Positions 49,953 through 56,773 of a stretch of DNA of 64,000 bases are shown here, in pieces. Position numbers and translations under genes: made by a program. The notes under the pieces are model-generated. The model did no database searches. It saw only the letters and a list, made by a program, of their open reading frames with translations, and was not told the origin of the DNA. Where the stretch lies: NCBI GenBank assembly GCA_963590855.1, contig CAVAQT010000015.1:3115-67114 (forward strand), given 5' to 3'. Within the stretch, counting starts at the first letter, position 1. Every line of letters begins with the position of its first letter. Origin of the DNA: Ruminococcus_C sp963590855 (GTDB lineage Bacteria; Bacillota; Clostridia; Oscillospirales; Ruminococcaceae).

Positions 49953-49980
49953 GAGCAGGCGGCAGCGTCTGCTTTTTTTG
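49953..49980 (+). terminator. Terminator of the divergent gene
   Basis: AGCAG pairs with CTGCT, followed by TTTTTTT. The stem includes one GAGCAGGC octamer. Confidence 0.6.
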
Positions 49981-50409
49981 TACCCTCTGAAAACCTCAAC
50001 ATTTCCGCATGCTGTACGCCCTTGTAAGCTGCCCGTCCTGCTCCACTGTAAAGTTTACCGCCCAGCACAGGAAAACGCCGTACAGAGCCGCACAGAGGCT
50101 CTCAGTGTGGGTGCGTGCTCCGAATTTATATTTTTCGTGCTGCCTCTCTGGGTACCTGTATAGAACCGCCACAAGCCCCGCAGAGCCGCCTTGCATTTCC
50201 TCTGGTTCTTTTCCAAAAGAGCAGGCAGAACGGCTCAGAGGGCAGCACAGGGCTTTTCTGGGGCGGGCTTACGCTAGGCTAGACCGTGGAGCCTGCCTTG
50301 CCGTCAGACCTATTACTCAAAAATGAGTAATAGTCCTTTGCGGGATTTCACCACGCACAAAGCAAGCTGCTCAAAAATGGGCGGGTTCGCCTTTGCGGGA
50401 TATGCAGCA
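49981..50409. other. Gene-poor stretch of the element
   Basis: I see no convincing gene. Several short open frames of 60-105 codons on both strands lack ribosome sites and have Cys/Arg-rich nonsense-like products. CAGAGCCGC is repeated (near 50090 and 50180), and one GAGCAGGC is present at 50219. It is possibly decayed sequence. Confidence 0.4.
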
Positions 50410-50481
50410 AGGACACTGCCGATCAGATCGAGGGCACTGCGAGGACACTACGAGGGCACTAAAAGCCGGTTAGGGCACTGC
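50410..50481 (+). repeat. Right arm-type integrase sites (five AGGRCACT repeats)
   Basis: AGGACACT 50410, AGGGCACT 50431, AGGACACT 50442, AGGGCACT 50453 and AGGGCACT 50472. Steps are 21, 11, 11 and 19 bases, close to whole helical turns. The same motif is beside attL. Confidence 0.75.
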
Positions 50482-50578
50482 AGAGGACGACAGGTTTCAA
50501 CAGATGAAAACGGAAAAAGCACGGGAAATGCGTGCGTTTCGGCAGAATCGAAAAGAGTTGAAAAGGCGTTTCTTCACT

Positions 50579-50671
50579 TTGGTAAGGAAGAGGTCACCAG
50601 TTCGAATCTGGTTAACAGCTCCAAGAATTTGCACGCAGTTTCGGGAAGTTTCCGGGGTTGCGTGCTTTTTG
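50579..50671 (+). repeat. attR: 93-bp direct repeat with tRNA-Thr 3' fragment
   Basis: Identical to 43798-43890. It carries the tRNA from the anticodon loop to CCA without its 5' half, so it is not a functional tRNA. Confidence 0.92.
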
Positions 50672-50710
50672 ATTTTGTGAGAAAAACAGTAGTACGACAC
50701 TTAGTACGAC

Positions 50711-50758
50711 AAACCCGGCGGTACAACCCAGGAAATCTCCTGCTGTACTGCCGGGTTT
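50711..50758. terminator. Hairpin past the LysR gene
   Basis: AAACCCGGCGGTACA pairs with TGTACTGCCGGGTTT (one G-T pair), 28 bases after the LysR stop. Confidence 0.55.
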
Positions 50759-50786
50759 CATTAGCGTGTCTATTCGTTCTCCTGCC

Positions 50787-51662
50787 TCACCGCTGCTTCA
50801 ACTGCCGCAGATACTGACTCAGAAAAGCGAAGAAGCTGCACACTGCCGTCTGTTCTCTGGCATGGCTGTGGAGCTGTAGGATCAGCGCGCGCTGACAGGT
50901 CGGCTCGGCGATGGGCAGCAGGCGGATCTGCTCCATGCTGTCCATGCCCCAGGTATAATGCGGCCAGAAGCCGATGCCCAGTCCGCCGGCGATGAGGTTT
51001 TTCACGGTGTCAGGGCTGTCGCTCTCATAGATGATGTGGGGTACAAAGCCTGCCTGCATGCAATAGCGGTCGCAGATGGTGCGGATGCTGCGCGAACCGG
51101 AGAGGCTGATAAAGTCCTGGTGGGCAAAATCCTGAAGCCGGACGCTTTCTGTGGGGATCTCCGGGAAATCACAGGGTACTGCCAGGAAAATGCGCTCCTT
51201 GAACACCGCGTACTGCTCCCGGGTGTCTGTCGGGATCTGAAAGTTTTCCCGTGTGAATACGGTGATGTCTGCGTCCTCGCACTGGGCATTCTGAATGAGC
51301 CGAAAGTTCAGCCCGTCGTGCTCTTTTTTATAGGAGATCAGCGCCTGGGTCACCAGGGTAGAAGCTGCCAGCACATGCAGCCGGATGGTCTTTTCCCGTT
51401 CCTGTGCCAGCTGTTGCAGCTGCTGCGGAATCTGGTGCAGTGTCTCCAGCACTGGTGTCAGGGCATCCCGCAGCGCCATGCCGTATTCTGAAAGCGTGAC
51501 ATTTCTGCCGCTGTGATAGAAGAGGGGCACGCCCAGTTCTTTTTCCAGACGGCGGATGCTCTGGGTGAGAGACGGCTGTGCAATGTGCAGCTGCTCTGCG
51601 GTTCGGGTCATATGCTGATTTTGAGCAGCTGCATAGAAATATTCCAGCTGTAACAGTTCCAC
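50787..51662 (-). CDS. LysR-family transcriptional regulator
   Basis: The 291-residue protein has the N-terminal winged helix (MELLQLEYFYAAAQNQHMTR, AEQLHIAQPSLTQSIRRLEKELG, PLFYHSGRNVTLS) and a periplasmic-binding-like effector domain from about residue 90. The helix-turn-helix is typical, including SLTQSIRRLEKELGVPLF. No divergent target gene is adjacent, since tRNA-Leu lies upstream, so its regulon is unknown. It lies just outside the integrated element and belongs to the chromosome. Confidence 0.92.
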   Translation of the reverse strand: MELLQLEYFYAAAQNQHMTRTAEQLHIAQPSLTQSIRRLEKELGVPLFYHSGRNVTLSEYGMALRDALTPVLETLHQIPQQLQQLAQEREKTIRLHVLAASTLVTQALISYKKEHDGLNFRLIQNAQCEDADITVFTRENFQIPTDTREQYAVFKERIFLAVPCDFPEIPTESVRLQDFAHQDFISLSGSRSIRTICDRYCMQAGFVPHIIYESDSPDTVKNLIAGGLGIGFWPHYTWGMDSMEQIRLLPIAEPTCQRALILQLHSHAREQTAVCSFFAFLSQYLRQLKQR

Positions 51663-51846
51663 GTCGATCCCTCCCTTTTTCGATCCGCAGCGGTTTTATC
51701 TGATATTGATATTGTGTATGCGGAAACCCTGCGGACGCGCCGAAAACGGCAGCGCTGCCTTTATTATACGATGAAACGCCGGGCTTGTCAAGGGCAGCAC
51801 CGCACAAAGCATGAAGTTGATTTGCGTGTTTTGCAAAACGGGAGAC

Positions 51847-51875
51847 TTGACAAAAACGCTGAAATGTGATATACT
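51847..51875 (+). promoter_or_regulatory. tRNA-Leu promoter
   Basis: TTGACA 51847-51852 and TATACT 51870-51875, 17-base spacer. Upstream at 51792-51810, ACCGCACAAAG resembles the end of the MITE-like repeat. Confidence 0.85.
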
Positions 51876-51908
51876 AACAAAAGCGTGTTCGCTCGAATGA
51901 GAATGACT

Positions 51909-51991
51909 GCGGATGTGGTGAAATTGGCAGACACGATAGATTTAGGTTCTATTGCTTCGGCGTGCAGGTTCAAGTCCTGTCATCCGCACCA
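51909..51991 (+). tRNA. tRNA-Leu (anticodon TAG)
   Basis: Acceptor GCGGATG/CATCCGC, anticodon stem ATAGA/TCTAT around TTTAGGT, long variable arm (TGCTTCGGCG) as in class II tRNAs, T arm with GGTTCAAGTCC, encoded CCA. Confidence 0.96.
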
Positions 51992-51998
51992 GAACAAC

Positions 51999-52045
51999 AA
52001 AAGCCGTACAGCTTCGGATATCTTGTCCGTGCTGTGCGGCTTTTT
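51999..52045 (+). terminator. Terminator of tRNA-Leu
   Basis: AAAAGCCGTACAGC pairs with GCTGTGCGGCTTTTT. Confidence 0.8.
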
Positions 52046-52068
52046 GCGGTATTCTGTTTTTTTGCAGG

Positions 52069-52953
52069 TCAGGAGAGACGCGCTACCACTTCTTCCAGAG
52101 TGACATCTTCGCCAACGCCGATGCATCCGCAATAGGTCAGCAGATAGACCGCATCGTTGGCGTTGACAACGCCGTCCTGATTGACATCACATGCTTCCGG
52201 CGTTACGCCTTCCATGTCCGGCATCCCCAGAGAAGAGCGCGCCGCATAGGTCAGCAGCAGGGAAACATCCCGTGCGTTGATCTCGCCGTCATCGTCTGCA
52301 TCTCCCAGGGTATAGGGCTTGTACAGCAGTGCAATGTCCCGTGAGACCTCCAGACTGCCTTCTGCGGAGACTTCGGTTGTGGGATCAGTGGCAGAAACGG
52401 GTGTCTCCATATCCTCAGAGAACGAGACCTGATAGGTATAGACGCTGTTGCCGCTGATGTCGGCTTCTGCGTGAGAATCCGCGATAATGACGTTTTCGTC
52501 CTCAAAGACAGCGCCGTCTGTTTTCGGTTCGCTGATGGAAACGTGATAGACGGAGGTATAAGTGCGGTTCAGCTTGTCAGAAGTATAGGTGTGATCGAAT
52601 TGTGAGGCATCCGGTGTCCATTCACAGCGGTCGGTCAGGAATACAAACTCTGTGACATCTGCATCCGGATCCGGCGTGATGTCAGTGTCATAGTATTCCA
52701 CCGGCTCTTCGATAGAATAGCGTGTAATGGTGACGTGCACCGGATAGTCCTGTACAGCGACCACGATGCGCCCGGTGATCTCGCTTTCTGAAATGGGCTT
52801 TTGCACACCGTTGGATTCATAGAATAGTGCCGCGCTCTTTTCCATCTGCACGGTCTTGCATGTGCTCTCTTCGGCAGAAGCCGTCCAGAGCGTTCCGGCT
52901 GCGGCGCTGCAAATTGCGGCTGCCGTCAGTCCGGCAAGGATTTTCTGAAACAT
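52069..52953 (-). CDS. Secreted dockerin protein
   Basis: The 294-residue protein has a signal peptide (MFQKILAGLTAAAICSAAAG, cleavage near WTASAEE). A beta-rich domain of about 190 residues follows that I do not recognise. The C-terminal dockerin shows two calcium-loop repeats: GDADDDGEINARDVSLLLTY and CDVNQDGVVNANDAVYLLTY. It should dock on a cohesin-bearing scaffold or surface protein. It follows the lipoprotein gene by 16 bases on the same strand, so the two form an operon. Confidence 0.82.
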   Translation of the reverse strand: MFQKILAGLTAAAICSAAAGTLWTASAEESTCKTVQMEKSAALFYESNGVQKPISESEITGRIVVAVQDYPVHVTITRYSIEEPVEYYDTDITPDPDADVTEFVFLTDRCEWTPDASQFDHTYTSDKLNRTYTSVYHVSISEPKTDGAVFEDENVIIADSHAEADISGNSVYTYQVSFSEDMETPVSATDPTTEVSAEGSLEVSRDIALLYKPYTLGDADDDGEINARDVSLLLTYAARSSLGMPDMEGVTPEACDVNQDGVVNANDAVYLLTYCGCIGVGEDVTLEEVVARLS

Positions 52954-52969
52954 AGCTGCATCTCCTTTT

Positions 52970-53704
52970 TTAGTAGGGCATGGTGAACTGACCGACGCGC
53001 CATACGCCCCGTTCCATTACCAGAGTAAAGACATCCTCCTGTGCAGAGGTGTCTCCGGTCTCCGGATCTTCATAGGAAGAGGTGACAGAAAAGGTCAGCG
53101 TATTCTCTGTGCTGTCCGTCAGCGCGGTCACCTGAGAGGAAACATAGGAGATATCAGCACCCCGGTCACCGATCCTGCCGTAGAGCTTTCCGTCCGCGGT
53201 CTGGAACATGCCGTCAAATGCATTCTCGTGTCCTGCCTGTGCAAAAACGGAGTAGAACTCTGCCTCTGCTGCTTCGATGCTGTCGCAGCTTGTGATGCGC
53301 ACATAGTCGCCGTCCAGGGTGTCGGTCTCGTCATAAGTATAGCCGCTGCTGGAGCAGAGGTAAGTATAATAAGTCTGGCAGGCGGTCTCATAGATCTGTT
53401 GTGCCTGTGCGACCCACTGATCCGCCGTCATGCCGGTGCTGCCGATGGTATCCTGAGACGGGGCAGAGGTCTCAGCGGTGCTGGTACTCTCTCCGTCACG
53501 GTTTGTCTCTGCCGTGCTCTCGGCCGGTTCTGCTGTAGTTTCATCTTCTGTGGATTGTGTTTCTGCGGTGGTCTCTGCGGCAGTTGTCTCGGCGGTGATA
53601 CCCACCGAGGTCTGGCCGCCGCCGTCTGATACACTGGTACAGCCGGTCATTAGGGCGGCGATGGTCAGAACAGCCGCACAGACCGCAGTCAATTTCTTTT
53701 GCAT
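52970..53704 (-). CDS. Thr/Glu-rich lipoprotein, possibly IseA-like
   Basis: The 244-residue protein starts at ATG 53704 (AAAGGAG six bases upstream) with a lipobox LMTGC at residue 21. A linker of about 75 residues rich in Thr, Glu and Ser leads to a domain (AQQIYETACQTYYTYLCS, DYVRITSCDSIEAAEAEFYSVF, FTLVMERGVWRVGQFTMPY). That pattern is reminiscent of IseA-type DL-endopeptidase inhibitors, which restrain autolysins. The match is weak. It precedes the dockerin gene in one operon. A TATAAT box near 53787 (minus strand) gives it its own promoter. Confidence 0.6.
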   Translation of the reverse strand: MQKKLTAVCAAVLTIAALMTGCTSVSDGGGQTSVGITAETTAAETTAETQSTEDETTAEPAESTAETNRDGESTSTAETSAPSQDTIGSTGMTADQWVAQAQQIYETACQTYYTYLCSSSGYTYDETDTLDGDYVRITSCDSIEAAEAEFYSVFAQAGHENAFDGMFQTADGKLYGRIGDRGADISYVSSQVTALTDSTENTLTFSVTSSYEDPETGDTSAQEDVFTLVMERGVWRVGQFTMPY

Positions 53705-53854
53705 GAAAACTCCTTTCAGCCAAAAAGGTGTCACAGGGCATGTCTGCACAGCCGCGAGGCATGCCCATCGGATTTTTTCGATGTCTTTTCTATTATACCA
53801 CGGCTTTGCGAAAAAGGCAAGGCGTTTTTTGCAGGGCGCGCATGCAGACAGAAA

Positions 53855-53887
53855 AAGGCACTCCGTGATGCTCTCACAGAGTGCCTT
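53855..53887 (-). terminator. Terminator of the upstream ncRNA
   Basis: AAGGCACTC pairs with GAGTGCCTT, with TTTTTC following on the minus strand. It isolates the ncRNA from the lipoprotein gene. Confidence 0.8.
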
Positions 53888-54132
53888 GTGTGATTCAAAG
53901 AAAACCACCCAGCCGTCTTGCAGCGAATAAAACCAAGCTATAATAGCAAGGTGGGTATCTTCCCTTCTGCTTCGCGCTCCCTTCGTCCGTTACGGTCATT
54001 GCCGTAAACAGGAGGTCTGCAATCCACAGCAGGAGTCAGATTCCCTTTAAAGGAGTGTTGGATTATAAAAACCGCAATGTCTCGAACTGGGCAGTAGTTT
54101 TTGCAATTTTCAGAAACCGGATTTGAGCTTCT
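53888..54132 (-). ncRNA. Candidate structured ncRNA, possibly 6S RNA
   Basis: A good minus-strand promoter (54139-54167) is followed by about 245 nt without an open frame, then a terminator. Internally, GGGAATCT (minus strand, near 54045) pairs with AGATACCC (near 53960), CTGCT with AGCAG, and TTACGG with CCGTAA around a CAATGA loop. This gives a long interrupted hairpin with internal bulges of the size and style of 6S RNA. The 3' part CCCACCTTG also recalls 6S. It has no tmRNA, SRP or RNase P signature. Identification as 6S is a guess from shape. Confidence 0.5.
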
Positions 54133-54138
54133 ATGTTT

Positions 54139-54167
54139 ATTATAGCACTATCTTTCACAAAAATCAA
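54139..54167 (-). promoter_or_regulatory. Promoter of the candidate ncRNA
   Basis: Minus strand TTGATT (54162-54167), 17-base spacer, TATAAT (54139-54144). Confidence 0.75.
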
Positions 54168-54215
54168 TAGGAAATTTGTGAAAATTTTTCTGCCTGCACG
54201 CTGAGGAACAGGCGC

Positions 54216-54548
54216 TTACTGTGCGTCCGCTTCGTCGTCCTCGTCTGCGTCGTACAGATCGCTCAGCTCCTGGATAAACAGGTTGCCCACTGCGTCGTAC
54301 TCGTCGTCGTCCTCGATGGTGCAGAGCATTTCTTCTCCGTCTACCACCTCACGCTTCAGGACAACAAACTCGCCGTCATCCTTCAGCAGATCCTCTTCGT
54401 TTTCATAGTACGGGACCAGCGCGCAATACTCTGCGCCGTTGTATTCCATTTCGCCCAGGACTTCAAATTCCTGTTCGTTTCCGTTCTCGTCCTCTAACGT
54501 ATAGAGCATGCCCTGCATGCTTTCATCCAGCATATTTTCCTCTGCCAT
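54216..54548 (-). CDS. DUF1292 family protein (YrzB-like)
   Basis: The 110-residue, very acidic protein has the DUF1292 pattern: MLYTLEDENGNEQEFEVLGEMEYNGAEYCAL, then PYYENEED, EFVVLKREVVDGEEML and TIEDDDEYDAVGNLFIQELSD. The family is widespread in Firmicutes, often near alaS/yqgF; its role is unknown. The ATG at 54548 has GGAG about nine bases upstream. It stands alone here. Confidence 0.85.
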   Translation of the reverse strand: MAEENMLDESMQGMLYTLEDENGNEQEFEVLGEMEYNGAEYCALVPYYENEEDLLKDDGEFVVLKREVVDGEEMLCTIEDDDEYDAVGNLFIQELSDLYDADEDDEADAQ

Positions 54549-54675
54549 GGTTAAAACTCCAATCTGCCATAGCGGCGTTTCTTCCGGGATTGTTTTCCCT
54601 GCTTTCATTATACATGATTTTCCGGGGCGTGTCAATAGAAAGTTTGCGGAGTCGGTGGAGAATGAGTTCTTCCGG

Positions 54676-54883
54676 CAGAAACCCCTCAGTCAGTGCTGCG
54701 CACTGCCAGCTCCCCTTTCATGGGAGCCAAAAGAAAGCCTCCTCTCCTAGAGGAGGTGCCCATCAGGGCGGAGGAGTCCCTCATCCCCCCTTGAAAAGGG
54801 GGATGCCCGAAGGGCAGGGGGATAAGCAGAAACCCCTCAGTCAGTGCTGCGCACTGCCAGCTCCCCTTTCAGGGGAGCCTTAC
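54676..54883. repeat. Hairpin-module repeat array, inverted relative to the one at 34735
   Basis: AACCCCTCAGTCAGTGCTGCGCACTGCCAGCTCCCC, here read by its parts CCCCTCAGTCAG and GCTGCGCACTGCCAGC, occurs twice (near 54679 and 54832). Between the copies lie AGAGGAGGTGCC, a CCCCCCTTGAAAAGGGGG hairpin and GCCCGAAGGGC. The reverse complement matches modules at 34875-34960. It begins at the stop codon of the penicillin-binding protein gene. No gene is seen in 54549-54883. Confidence 0.7.
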
Positions 54884-56473
54884 TCAGGGTTCTCTCAGGA
54901 TCGCCGCCGCGATCTGCCGGAGCACCGGGGCGGCGGTCTGGTTGCCATAGCCGCCGTCCTCTGCCAGGACTGTCACCGCATATTTCGGGGCATCCGCCGG
55001 AAAAAATGCCGTCACCCATCCATGGCAGTATTCGTTTCCATCGGCATCATACCGCCCGGTCTGTGCGGTCGAGGTCTTTGCGCCCATGGAGACGTGTGCC
55101 GGTCTGCCCTGAAAATCCTCGTCTGCGGCAGTATAGCACATCAGCCGCCGGAGAAATGCCGCTGTTTCCGGTGAAATGCCCGGTTCTGTCATGCCGGTCT
55201 CTTCCCGGAGCACCGTTCTGCCGTTTTCGGTCAGACCGCGTACCAGACGCACTGCCGGGAGCGTGCCGTCTCCGGCAATGGCACAGGTCATCCGGGTGAT
55301 CTGCAGCGGCGATGCCGTCAGCACGCCCTGACCAAAGGAAAAGTTCGCCAGCTCTGCCGGAAGCTTTAGCTGCTGCTGCGTGGGGAGTGTGCCGCCGGAT
55401 GCGGTCATATTTGCCGTCAGCATGGTCTCTTTCCCGAATCCTAGGGCTTTTGCCGTCTCCAGGAGCTTCTGTCCCGAAAGGGTCTGTCCCAGGGCGATGA
55501 AATAGGGATTGCAGGAGTTGCGCATGGCATCTGCCATCTGCTGTACACCGTGCCCCTGCAATGCATGGCAGCGAAAGCGCTGTGTGCCCACAGAGACTGC
55601 GCCGTCACAGTCCCAGGTGAAATCATAGCCCTCGCCCTCTGCAAAAGCGCACGCCGCCGTCACCAGCTTGAAGATCGAGCCAACCGGATAGGCATACAGT
55701 GCGCGCTGTATCATAGGGCTGTCCGGATCACTGACGGCTTCGCCCAGATCGTCTGCACGATAGCTGGGAAAGCTGGCGAGCCCCAGGATATCGCCGCTGT
55801 TTACCTCCATGACCACGATGCATCCCTTTTCCAGTGAAGCGCCTGCTGCCTCACAGATGCGCTGGATGCGGCTGTCCAGGGTCGTCATGACACCCTGCAC
55901 CGGGTTTTCGCCGTAGCGGATCTGTTTTGGCTCTCCGGCGAGCGGACTGCCTGTGCCGTCTACCGAAAAGGTCACGCTCCACCGGGCATCCACACTGCGC
56001 AAAACAGCATCATAGGCGCTTTCCAGTCCTGCCACGCCGCTGCCCTCACGGGTATAGCCGATGATGTGCTGCGCCGTCTGGACGGCTGCATAGCGCTGCG
56101 GGATCTCCAGCACGGTCACATCCGGACAGTCGATGTCTGCGGTGTCTACGGTGCAGGTAAACGGCTTTCCCTGCGCCAACTGTGCAGTAAAGGCTTCGGC
56201 ATCCGTCACATGGGGGAGCAGGGCCTCTGCTGCTTCCGGGGTCGGACTGACAACAGCGACGCAGACAGTTTTGGTGTTCACCAGAGGAACGCCGCTGCGG
56301 TCATAGATCGTGCCCCGTGCGCTGCCTGCCTCACAAGTATAAGTGCCCTGCTTTGCCGCCGCCTGAACCAGCTCCGGCTTTTTTGCGAGCCGCGCCAGAT
56401 GCACCGCCGCCGTACAGTACAGCAGCACCAACAGCAGACGCAGGACTGCCAGACGCTTTTTCATCTGTTCCAT
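54884..56473 (-). CDS. Penicillin-binding transpeptidase (class B)
   Basis: The 529-residue protein has one N-terminal helix (about 5-28), a PBP dimerisation domain (GTIYDRSGVPLVNTKT) and a transpeptidase domain. SxxK is PVGSIFK (about 268), SxN is NSCNPYF, and the third motif reads AKTSTAQTG, with KTS instead of KTG. It should crosslink peptidoglycan outside the membrane; the short form resembles PbpA/SpoVD relatives without PASTA domains. AGGAG precedes the start. The C-terminus ends exactly at a repeat array. Confidence 0.85.
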   Translation of the reverse strand: MEQMKKRLAVLRLLLVLLYCTAAVHLARLAKKPELVQAAAKQGTYTCEAGSARGTIYDRSGVPLVNTKTVCVAVVSPTPEAAEALLPHVTDAEAFTAQLAQGKPFTCTVDTADIDCPDVTVLEIPQRYAAVQTAQHIIGYTREGSGVAGLESAYDAVLRSVDARWSVTFSVDGTGSPLAGEPKQIRYGENPVQGVMTTLDSRIQRICEAAGASLEKGCIVVMEVNSGDILGLASFPSYRADDLGEAVSDPDSPMIQRALYAYPVGSIFKLVTAACAFAEGEGYDFTWDCDGAVSVGTQRFRCHALQGHGVQQMADAMRNSCNPYFIALGQTLSGQKLLETAKALGFGKETMLTANMTASGGTLPTQQQLKLPAELANFSFGQGVLTASPLQITRMTCAIAGDGTLPAVRLVRGLTENGRTVLREETGMTEPGISPETAAFLRRLMCYTAADEDFQGRPAHVSMGAKTSTAQTGRYDADGNEYCHGWVTAFFPADAPKYAVTVLAEDGGYGNQTAAPVLRQIAAAILREP

Positions 56474-56632
56474 GCGGTTCTCCTCTCCTTGTGTGGTCGG
56501 ATTCTGAAAATATTCTTTGCACGCTATGGGATTTTATACAGTTTCTGCCCATCGTTTTCTGGTATCTTGGACAACAAGCACAAATTTCGACACGTTTTTG
56601 TGGAAATGTTTTCTTGTTTTTTGCGAAATCCC

Positions 56633-56661
56633 TTGACGGGGAGACGGAAAAAGAGTATAAT
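56633..56661 (+). promoter_or_regulatory. glgA promoter
   Basis: TTGACG 56633-56638 and TATAAT 56656-56661, 17-base spacer. The 105-nt leader contains a 7-codon open frame (ATG 56742 to TAG) just before glgA. Confidence 0.75.
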
Positions 56662-56773
56662 AAAGGGGTGAGAAATACCGCGGGGCATCCCTGCCTCACG
56701 AACGATGCATCAACCATGCTTACCATACACAGGAAAGGAGTATGTGCCTCTTTTCGGCACAGTAGACTGGATC

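Noticed and set aside
49745..50326. Several overlapping short frames on both strands after 49745, including 66- and 107-codon minus-strand ones and a 105-codon plus-strand one
   Set aside because: No ribosome sites, Cys/Arg/Ser-rich products, mutual overlap, and one runs antisense through the 49451 gene.
50579..50654. Second tRNA-Thr gene at attR
   Set aside because: Only the part from the anticodon loop to CCA is present; the 5' half is replaced by unrelated sequence, so it cannot fold as a tRNA.
53939..53944. Plus-strand -10 box as the main promoter of the ncRNA region
   Set aside because: The best -35 gives a 15-base spacer and no good plus-strand terminator follows, whereas the minus strand has a 17-base promoter and a strong terminator.
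56742..56765. Seven-codon open frame (MCLFSAQ) as a regulatory leader peptide of glgA
   Set aside because: The ribosome site touches the start codon (one-base gap) and there is no attenuator hairpin after it; more likely chance or part of a longer GTG-initiated glgA.
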